From assembly GCA_030596405.1 (NCBI GenBank), contig JAUVKB010000055.1, positions 1 to 11,216 on the forward strand: a DNA stretch of 11,216 bases, in the 5' to 3' direction. The notes beneath the pieces were generated by a model that saw only the letters and a program-made list of their open reading frames with translations, searched no databases and was not told where the DNA came from. The stretch's first letter is position 1. Every line of letters begins with the position of its first letter. The stretch is from Deltaproteobacteria bacterium (GTDB lineage Bacteria; Desulfobacterota; Desulfobacteria; Desulfobacterales; JAUVKB01). Positions 6,716-11,216 of the stretch are shown here, piece by piece. The translations under genes were made by a program, and so were the position numbers.

Positions 6716-6814
6716 TGCAAGGGTAGAGTGGACGCGTCTATGCAAATGGTGAAGATGGTTTTGGACAAATGTGACCTTCGACTCAATGAAAAGAAAACTT
6801 CGGTTGTCAATTTT
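6716..6814 (+). pseudogene. Apparent fragment of a group II intron-type reverse transcriptase
   Basis: In the 318-bp gap between the VWA gene and rplM, the frame through 6716-6814 reads CKGR, then a helix-like stretch VDASMQMVKMVLDKCD, then LRLNEKKTSVVNF. This resembles the reverse transcriptase segment C-[KH]-x-R ... L-x-L-H/N-P-E-K-T-x-I-V that follows the YADD catalytic block in group II intron maturases. The YADD itself, the upstream fingers/palm and the downstream thumb and maturase domain are missing, and the frame becomes unrelated after Phe, ending at a stop about 50 bases later. Only about 33 codons match, recognised by eye, so this is a decayed remnant at best. Chance similarity cannot be excluded. 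If real, it marks a past mobile-element event beside the ribosomal operon. Confidence 0.4.
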
Positions 6815-6846
6815 TTATGGTTAATGTTTGATGACAACACATTAAC
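6803..6846 (+). other. Possible pseudoknot-forming pair of inverted repeats upstream of rplM
   Basis: Arms 6803-6808 and 6833-6838 (GTTGTC/GACAAC) and arms 6820-6827 and 6839-6846 (GTTAATGT/ACATTAAC) are interleaved in the order A, B, A', B'. This is an H-type pseudoknot layout with A' directly abutting B'. The stems are 6 and 8 bp and AT-rich. It could be a 3'-end structure of the catabolic transcript or coincidence. The following 6847-6938 is very AT-rich and shows nothing else. Confidence 0.3.
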
Positions 6847-6938
6847 TAAACATATCATAACTAATTAAAATATCAATAAATATTTTTTAAATCCCTCTTA
6901 AGTTAATGACATTGATTGACAAACATCAAACTTTTCCC

Positions 6939-6967
6939 TTGACACAGACCGGAATTTTAACTATCTA
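6939..6967 (+). promoter_or_regulatory. rplM: Sigma70-like promoter for rplM-rpsI
   Basis: A consensus TTGACA at 6939-6944 is followed 17 bases later by TATCTA at 6962-6967, a poor -10 with the TAT start kept. The predicted start of transcription would be near 6974, leaving a short leader to the GTG at 7001. A second TTGACA at 6916-6921 has no -10 at proper distance. A separate promoter is expected because the upstream cluster is unrelated in function. Confidence 0.5.
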
Positions 6968-7000
6968 CCCTAGATTCTTTACAAACAGAGGTAAAATACA

Positions 7001-7438
7001 GTGAAAAAATATACATATAGTGCAAAAGAGTCTGACAACGAAGGAAAATGGTATATTGTTGACGCCGAAGGGGCGATCCTTGGAAGGCTTGCCAGTTCAA
7101 TAGCTTCCAGGCTTAGAGGTAAACATAATCCGCTTTACACTCCCCATGTGGATACAGGTGACAGCATTGTTGTCATTAATGCGGCCAAGATTGTTCTGAC
7201 CGGCAGAAAACTGAAACAAAAAAAATATTACAGACACAGCGGTTACATAGGCGGCTTAAAAGAGATCAATGCCAAGGATCTTCTGGAGAAACGACCGGAG
7301 GATCTTATCCGTTTCGCCGTTAAGGGAATGCTGCCTAAAAACAGGCTCGGAACAAAGCTTTTTAAAAAATTAAAAGTTTATGCAGGTGACAGGCATCCTC
7401 ATAAATCTCAGCAACTCAAGGCGCTGGAGTTCACTTAA
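7001..7438 (+). CDS. rplM: 50S ribosomal protein L13
   Basis: This is a 145-residue protein of normal length for L13, which binds 23S rRNA early in large-subunit assembly. Family marks are KWYIVDAEGAILGRLAS (16-32), the RGKHNPLYTPHVDTGD segment (39-54), the VVINAAKIVLTGRK strand (57-70), AVKGMLPKN (108-116) and the C-terminal GDRHPHKSQ (129-137). Translation starts at GTG 7001, preceded by AGAGG at 6987-6991 with a 9-base spacer. The next in-frame Met is much too far inside. The rplM-rpsI order is the near-universal bacterial arrangement. The 92-bp gap to rpsI has two T runs just after the stop but no convincing hairpin, so read-through into rpsI is expected. Confidence 0.98.
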   Translation: MKKYTYSAKESDNEGKWYIVDAEGAILGRLASSIASRLRGKHNPLYTPHVDTGDSIVVINAAKIVLTGRKLKQKKYYRHSGYIGGLKEINAKDLLEKRPEDLIRFAVKGMLPKNRLGTKLFKKLKVYAGDRHPHKSQQLKALEFT

Positions 7439-7530
7439 CCGGTTTTTTTATTTTTTTTACTCGCCGGCTGGCGTTTTTGGGGCTGGCATTTTGAACGCTG
7501 GAAAATATGTAGTTAACTTCGGAGTATTTT

Positions 7531-7926
7531 ATGGAAAAAGCAGAAGCCTTTTACGCAACGGGAAAACGGAAAACAGCGATTGCCAAGACATGGATAACGC
7601 CCGGAAGCGGTAAAATTATGGTGAACAGTCGACCTGTAGACGAATATTTCAGGATGGAAAAAGCAAAAACATTATTGACCCAGCCGCTTGTCATTACAAA
7701 CAGTGTTGACAAATTTGATGTTAAAGTCAGTGTTATAGGGGGCGGGATGTCCGGCCAGGCAGGTGCGATCAGACACGGCATTACAAAGGCGCTTATTTTA
7801 TCAGATCCTGATTTGAGAGCCGTCCTGAAAAAAGCCGGTTTTGTCAAACGTGATTCCAGAGTCAAGGAAAGAAAGAAATACGGTCAAAAAGGTGCACGGG
7901 CCCATTTTCAGTTTTCTAAACGTTAA
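7531..7926 (+). CDS. rpsI: 30S ribosomal protein S9
   Basis: This 131-residue S9 is of typical length. It opens with ATGKRKTAIAKTW (9-21), has the signature GGGMSGQAGAIRHGITKAL (70-88), the VKERKKYGQKGAR basic stretch (111-123), and ends FQFSKR. The basic tail reaches toward the P-site tRNA in the small subunit. The ATG at 7531 has GGAG at 7521-7524, 6 bases upstream. The sequence style, especially DPDLRAVLKKAGFVKRDSRV, is like Desulfobacterota S9 proteins. It is cotranscribed with rplM. Codon use and composition look like those of its neighbour, with no sign of transfer. Confidence 0.98.
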   Translation: MEKAEAFYATGKRKTAIAKTWITPGSGKIMVNSRPVDEYFRMEKAKTLLTQPLVITNSVDKFDVKVSVIGGGMSGQAGAIRHGITKALILSDPDLRAVLKKAGFVKRDSRVKERKKYGQKGARAHFQFSKR

Positions 7927-7948
7927 AACAAAAAGCTTGTTTTATTTT
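7925..7948 (+). terminator. Weak AT-rich terminator after rpsI
   Basis: A 7-bp stem (7925-7931 with 7937-7943, AAAACAA/TTGTTTT) with a 5-nt loop overlaps the end of the S9 stop and is followed by ATTTT and further AT-rich sequence. The stem is almost all A-T, so efficiency is doubtful. It is the only candidate for ending the ribosomal transcript before the yej genes. Confidence 0.4.
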
Positions 7949-8055
7949 CATAAAAATTTCTTTAATTCATGCCTTTAATTTATTGCCGATAATATGCATT
8001 CTTGTTGATGAAGGCGTCAGTCCCCGCCTGATAATTTTCAAGCAAGTCAATTTGT

Positions 8056-8082
8056 CGCGATTATAATTATATTATAATCGCG
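8056..8082. promoter_or_regulatory. Perfect 27-bp palindrome (12-bp arms) containing TATAAT boxes; candidate operator or promoter of the yej genes
   Basis: Arms 8056-8067 and 8071-8082 are exact reverse complements (CGCGATTATAAT / ATTATAATCGCG) around TAT. Each arm includes TATAAT on the + strand (8062-8067 and 8073-8078). A weak -35-like TTGTCG lies at 8052-8057, at poor spacing. Such symmetry across a -10 suggests a dimeric regulator site, or divergent or self-overlapping promoters. A hairpin terminator is less likely because no T run follows. It lies 95 bases before yejB. Confidence 0.5.
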
Positions 8083-8087
8083 TCTAT

Positions 8088-8137
8088 ACCCTTTTTAAAA
8101 GCAGAGCGGCAAACGGGATAACCCGTTAAAAAAGGGT
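8088..8137 (+). other. Nested inverted repeats in the yejB leader
   Basis: An inner hairpin, 8112-8117 with 8122-8127 (AACGGG/CCCGTT, 4-nt loop), lies inside an outer pairing, 8088-8096 with 8129-8137 (ACCCTTTTT/AAAAAGGGT). An alternative is AACCC at 8120-8124 pairing with GGGTT at 8134-8138. Mutually exclusive folds in a leader recall attenuators. The rest of the 250-bp gap 7927-8176 shows a 5-bp hairpin at 8012-8029 and no gene. The GAGG before the yejB ATG is at 8160-8163. Confidence 0.4.
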
Positions 8138-8176
8138 TCCCCTTCCTTTTTTCCAAATTGAGGCAAAGCCTTAACT

Positions 8177-9220
8177 ATGGAACAGATCGACTATTTTATA
8201 AGACGGTTTTTACTTATAATTCCGACCTTTATCGGGATTACAATTTTATGTTTCGGGCTTATTCAGTTTGTTCCCGGCGGGCCTGTTGAGCAGATTATTA
8301 TGCAAATGAAGGGCATCGGCGGAGCAGGCTCGACAAGAGGCGCCGAGAGCACCGGTTCTGTTTCAGAACGGCAGCGCAAGGATATCGAAGCGCATTTCGG
8401 CTTTGATCAGCCATTTTACAAAAGATATTACAAATGGCTTGTTACGGACAGGCTCGGCATGAAAATGGAATCCTACAAATTCCCGAACAAGAACGCATGG
8501 CAGCTCATAAAAGAAAGGTTTAAGGTCTCTCTTGTTTTCGGGATAACGGGTTTTATTCTGTCTTATATGGTCTGCATTCCCTTGGGCATATTAAAAGCTC
8601 TTCGACACGAAAAGATGTTCGATCTTGTGTCCAGTATAATTGTTTTTGCAGGATATGCCTTGCCCCCTTTTGCATTCGGAATGATTCTTAAAATGTTTTT
8701 CTGCGGAACAGTGGATGGTTTGTGGAATATTTTTCCTGTTTCAGGGTTCTGTTCGGATAATTTTTTAAGCCTTACATTTTGGGGGAAAACAACGGATATT
8801 TTTTCGCATATGTTTTTCCCGGTGCTCTGTTATGTTATAGGAAATTTTGCGGTTTTAACCCTCCTGATGAAGAATTCCCTTATTGAGCAGATCGGCAAAG
8901 ACTATATAAGGACGGTGCTTGCAAAAGGCGGGAGTTTCACCAGGGCTGTATGGGGCCATGCTTTTCGTAATTCACTGGTGCCTATTGCAACAGGATTCGG
9001 TTCTATTTTAACGGTTATGTTTGCAGGTTCCGTGATTATAGAACAGGTTTTTGAAATACCGGGGATGGGACGGTTGAGCCTTGAAGCGATCGTGGGACGT
9101 GATTATCCGGTTTTCATGGGTATTTTATCACTGACTTCTATTTTGGGCCTTGTAGGGAATATACTTTCGGATTTTATCTATGTATTGATCGATCCCAGAA
9201 TAAATTTTCAGAAAAATTAA
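8177..9220 (+). CDS. yejB: Peptide/microcin C-type ABC transporter permease YejB
   Basis: This 347-residue inner-membrane permease (E. coli YejB is about 364) would form the import channel with YejE for oligopeptides or microcin C-like peptides. It opens IRRFLLIIPTFIGITILCFGLIQFVPGGPVEQ (first membrane segment about 9-31). It then has a periplasmic part with AHFGFDQPFYKRY (72-84), followed by five more hydrophobic segments (about 112-138, 147-172, 211-232, 268-290, 311-337). The EAA-type loop contacting the ATPase is around 242-269 (KDYIRTVLAKGG, then HAFRNSLVP). The C-terminus ends YVLIDPRINF, matching YejB. The ATG at 8177 has GAGG rather far upstream (8160-8163). No yejA-type binding-protein gene precedes it, although it often does. 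The next gene follows within 25 bases. Confidence 0.93.
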   Translation: MEQIDYFIRRFLLIIPTFIGITILCFGLIQFVPGGPVEQIIMQMKGIGGAGSTRGAESTGSVSERQRKDIEAHFGFDQPFYKRYYKWLVTDRLGMKMESYKFPNKNAWQLIKERFKVSLVFGITGFILSYMVCIPLGILKALRHEKMFDLVSSIIVFAGYALPPFAFGMILKMFFCGTVDGLWNIFPVSGFCSDNFLSLTFWGKTTDIFSHMFFPVLCYVIGNFAVLTLLMKNSLIEQIGKDYIRTVLAKGGSFTRAVWGHAFRNSLVPIATGFGSILTVMFAGSVIIEQVFEIPGMGRLSLEAIVGRDYPVFMGILSLTSILGLVGNILSDFIYVLIDPRINFQKN

Positions 9221-9253
9221 TCAAGAAAATTGATTAAAAAAATCATGATTTTT
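9217..9253 (+). promoter_or_regulatory. Hairpin and palindrome at the yejB-yejE junction, covering the start codon
   Basis: A 7-bp stem (9217-9223 with 9231-9237, TTAATCA/TGATTAA) overlaps the yejB stop codon. Directly after it, 9238-9253 is a 16-bp perfect palindrome centred on the ATG at 9245. No Shine-Dalgarno sequence is visible for yejE. Folding here could couple YejE translation to passage of ribosomes from yejB. All arms are AT-rich, so chance is possible. Confidence 0.4.
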
Positions 9254-10840
9254 CGTTTTTTAGATGATCCGGCAAGCAAAAAAAGATTTTTGCGTTTTAA
9301 GGAGACAAAGCGCGCATATTTTTCTTTCTGGATACTTGTTATCCTTTATAGTATAAGCCTGTGTTCCGAACTTTTGTGCAACAACGTGCCTTTGTATGTC
9401 CGATATAAGGAAAAATCGTATTTCCCTGTGTTTAAATTTTATGCCGAGGATGTGTTTTTAAGAAACGGCAAAAAAACAAGGCCGGATTACGGCAAAATAA
9501 ATCAGCTTGCGGAGTTTAAAAAAGATCCCCGTAATTTTATGATCTTTCCACCTGTTCCTTACGGGCCTTTTGAGAGTACGGATCCGGACTCGATTCGGGT
9601 TTCAGAGGATATAAGGCTCATGTTTTCGCCTGTTCCCATGATCGGAACCGGAAATATCGGAAAAGATTATTCCATTTCTCGGTCAGATCAATTCGGCTTT
9701 TTTATCGGCAAAGATGATAACCGGGTAAATGGAGCTTTTCTTACAGAGTACTACGAAATACCGAAATTAATAAAAACAGCGGTGGATCGCCGTTTTGAAA
9801 ACAAAAGGGCAAAGAGGGTTTCATGTGACGCAAAAAGTTTTCACGGGAATCTTGTTGTAATTTCTCTTTCTAACTTTTTCCCTAGAAAAAGACCGCCGGA
9901 AACAGTCCGGCTGACGTTCAGGCAAGTTGTTCCTGAAGAACAAAAAGGTAGGGAGCTTGTTTTTAGTAAAGATATGGAGCTTGCCGGAAATCGGGCACGG
10001 ATATGGAACGATATTCCGGACAGGGATAAAAAAATCTTGATCGACCGGATGAAAAAACGTCTTTTTCATCCGGTCGATCCTTTGAAACTGATTCTAGACA
10101 ATCAGGTTTTTAGCGTCAATTTTACAAAAAAAGATGTAAGATTTCCATTTGAGCCTGTTGGGAAGCATTTTCTGGGAATCGACGGAGCCGGGCGGGATGT
10201 TCTGGCAAGAGTCCTTTACGGGCTTAGAACATCTTTAACTTTTGGTTTGATACTGGTAGCCTGTTCAATGGCCATAGGTATCGCTGCCGGAGCTTTTCAG
10301 GGTTTTTACGGGGGATTTGTCGATCTGTCAGGCCAGCGGTTTATCGAAATCTGGAGCGCGCTTCCGTTTCTCTATGTTATGATACTCATGGGCTCTGTAT
10401 ATGGCCGGAGTTTTTCGCTGCTTCTGTTCTGTTACGGCCTTTTCAACTGGATAGGAATTTCATACTACATAAGAGCTGAATTTCTCCGTCTGCGCCGGCA
10501 GCCGTTTGTTGAAGCGGCAAAATGTATGGGGATATCTTCGCGTAAGATTATATTTAAACATATTCTGCCCAATGCAATGGTGCCGGTTATAACGTTTTTC
10601 CCCTTTTCCCTTGTAGGTGCCATCGGAGCTTTGGCGGCTCTTGACTATTTAGGATTCGGGCTGCCGCCTCCCACTCCAAGCTGGGGTGAGCTTTTATTCC
10701 AGGCCCAGCAGTTCAGGTGGGCATGGTGGCTTATTCTGTATCCTTCGATTGCTCTATTTGTAGTCATGCTGTTAGGAGTTTTTATCGGGGAGGGTATAAG
10801 AAACGCCTATGACCCGAAAAAATACATACGGCTTGAATAA
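9245..10840 (+). CDS. yejE: Peptide/microcin C-type ABC transporter permease YejE with enlarged periplasmic segment
   Basis: This is the second inner-membrane permease, 531 residues from the ATG at 9245. A TTG at 9230 would add five residues; the ATG gives an N-terminus like E. coli YejE, with about 22 residues before AYFSFWILVILYSISLCSELL (first membrane segment about 25-44). E. coli YejE is about 341 residues; the difference is a soluble segment at about 113-300 between the YFPVFKFY/FPPVPYGP region and the conserved GKHFLGIDGAGRDVLARVLYG (306-326). The C-terminal half is canonical: membrane segments from about 333, GFYGGFVDLSGQRFIEIWSALP, the EAA loop (about 423-445, EAAKCMGIS then HILPNAM), LDYLGFGLPPPTPSWGEL and the ending IGEGIRNAYDPKKY. 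The extra part has mixed beta-strand character and no motif I recognise. It carries an 18-bp perfect inverted repeat (10039-10079) in frame. yejF follows 41 bases later. Confidence 0.92.
   Translation: MIFRFLDDPASKKRFLRFKETKRAYFSFWILVILYSISLCSELLCNNVPLYVRYKEKSYFPVFKFYAEDVFLRNGKKTRPDYGKINQLAEFKKDPRNFMIFPPVPYGPFESTDPDSIRVSEDIRLMFSPVPMIGTGNIGKDYSISRSDQFGFFIGKDDNRVNGAFLTEYYEIPKLIKTAVDRRFENKRAKRVSCDAKSFHGNLVVISLSNFFPRKRPPETVRLTFRQVVPEEQKGRELVFSKDMELAGNRARIWNDIPDRDKKILIDRMKKRLFHPVDPLKLILDNQVFSVNFTKKDVRFPFEPVGKHFLGIDGAGRDVLARVLYGLRTSLTFGLILVACSMAIGIAAGAFQGFYGGFVDLSGQRFIEIWSALPFLYVMILMGSVYGRSFSLLLFCYGLFNWIGISYYIRAEFLRLRRQPFVEAAKCMGISSRKIIFKHILPNAMVPVITFFPFSLVGAIGALAALDYLGFGLPPPTPSWGELLFQAQQFRWAWWLILYPSIALFVVMLLGVFIGEGIRNAYDPKKYIRLE
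10039..10079. repeat. Perfect 18-bp inverted repeat inside the yejE coding sequence
   Basis: Arms 10039-10056 and 10062-10079 are exact reverse complements with a 5-nt loop (10057-10061), about half GC. It encodes part of the extra periplasmic segment (IDRMKKRLFHPVD). An 18-bp perfect stem in coding DNA is far beyond what codon constraint would normally give. It could be a small palindromic element captured in frame, a strong mRNA hairpin that lowers expression downstream, or a protein-binding site. Confidence 0.85.
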
Positions 10841-10881
10841 AAGATGTTTTGCGACCGATTTGTTTAAGAGTTTTTTTATTT

Positions 10882-11216
10882 ATGCCTGAAAAATTGCTTG
10901 AGATAAACAATCTTACCGTCTCTTTTAAAACAGATGAAGGAACTTTTAAAGCTGTTGACGATGTTTCGTTTAAAATGAACAGAGGCGAGATAGTAGGCCT
11001 GGTAGGTGAGTCCGGATGCGGAAAATCGGTTACAGCCTTGAGCCTGTTGCGGCTTATCCCCTCTCCTCCTGGAAATATTGAAAAAGGCAAAATTTTCTTA
11101 AACAATACGGATCTGTTAAGACTTGACGCCGATAGTATGAGAAAAATACGCGGCGATGCCATCAGCATAATTTTTCAGGAGCCGGCGGCTGCTCTGTCGC
11201 CATTGCACAGAATCGG
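10882..11216 (+). CDS. yejF: ABC transporter ATP-binding protein YejF, N-terminal part (cut by the window end)
   Basis: The first 111 codons of an ABC ATPase start at ATG 10882, 41 bases after yejE, with AAGAG at 10866-10870 as a modest ribosome site. It opens LLEINNLTVSF, has the Walker A VGESGCGKS (41-49) and the Q-loop IIFQEPAAALSPL (96-108). These are typical of the OppD/DppD/YejF group, in which the Q-loop usually reads FQEPMTSLNP. The signature and Walker B motifs lie beyond the window. In E. coli YejF is a double-length ATPase with two nucleotide-binding domains; whether that holds here cannot be seen. It would energise import through YejB-YejE at the cytoplasmic face. The assignment to yejF rather than a single-domain oppD-type gene rests on its two yej neighbours. 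Confidence 0.88.
   Translation, partial: MPEKLLEINNLTVSFKTDEGTFKAVDDVSFKMNRGEIVGLVGESGCGKSVTALSLLRLIPSPPGNIEKGKIFLNNTDLLRLDADSMRKIRGDAISIIFQEPAAALSPLHRI

Noticed and set aside
6658..6858. 66-residue minus-strand frame crossing the VWA gene end and the gap
   Set aside because: No homology was recognised and no ribosome site is seen. The + strand reading with reverse transcriptase resemblance explains the region better.
7439..7530. Terminator between rplM and rpsI because of T runs
   Set aside because: No stable GC stem precedes the T runs, and the two genes are normally cotranscribed.
8012..8029. Small hairpin AGGCG/CGCCT as a terminator or riboswitch
   Set aside because: It has only 5 bp and an 8-nt loop with no T run. 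No known riboswitch core was recognised.
10782..11168. 128-residue minus-strand frame at the right end
   Set aside because: It is antisense to the ABC ATPase N-terminus, whose Walker A and Q-loop are clear on the + strand.
1..11216. CRISPR arrays, tRNA or rRNA genes, complete insertion sequences
   Set aside because: No spaced identical repeats, cloverleaf-like segments, rRNA stretches or transposase genes with terminal repeats were seen.

Overview
The window looks like a chromosomal piece of an anaerobic Desulfobacterota bacterium (former Deltaproteobacteria, sulfate-reducer type). This rests on the style of the L13 and S9 proteins, a moderately AT-rich genome with AT-rich intergenic gaps, and an oxygen-sensitive glycyl radical enzyme with its activases. 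Every supported gene is on the + strand.

Region 1 (1-6682) is an accessory catabolic or anaerobic-activation cluster. It opens inside a glycyl radical enzyme whose C-terminal third is present, including the glycyl loop. The sequence style is that of fumarate-adding X-succinate synthases (BssA/AssA/MasD), the enzymes that activate toluene, alkanes and similar hydrocarbons. This assignment is an inference. Two divergent radical SAM glycyl-radical activases follow in tandem, then a 174-residue protein of unknown function with a C-x2-C-x2-C motif, a Mg-chelatase-I/MoxR-like AAA+ ATPase, and a VWA protein with an intact MIDAS. An AAA+ partner (BssE) is known from benzylsuccinate synthase operons, so the ATPase/VWA pair is best read as a remodelling or maturation machine for the radical enzyme. 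The gaps carry related small repeats and hairpins sharing an AACCGTAAAC-type word.

Region 2 (6683-7000) is a boundary without an intact gene. It holds a short apparent remnant of a group II intron-type reverse transcriptase, possible RNA structure and a sigma70-like promoter.

Region 3 (7001-7926) is the housekeeping pair rplM-rpsI, followed by a weak AT-rich terminator.

Region 4 (7927-8176) is a 250-bp regulatory gap. It has a perfect 27-bp palindrome overlapping TATAAT boxes and a nested hairpin leader.

Region 5 (8177-11216) is a YejBEF-type peptide/microcin C ABC importer: permease YejB, a YejE with a periplasmic insertion of about 190 residues, and the N-terminal third of the ATPase YejF, cut by the window end. 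An 18-bp perfect inverted repeat lies inside the extra segment of yejE. No yejA (binding protein) is seen.

The strongest leads are the double-activase, chelatase-like ATPase and VWA set around a glycyl radical enzyme; the lost ferredoxin cysteine in the second activase; the recurring intergenic repeats; the reverse transcriptase remnant next to the ribosomal operon; and the enlarged, hairpin-bearing yejE.
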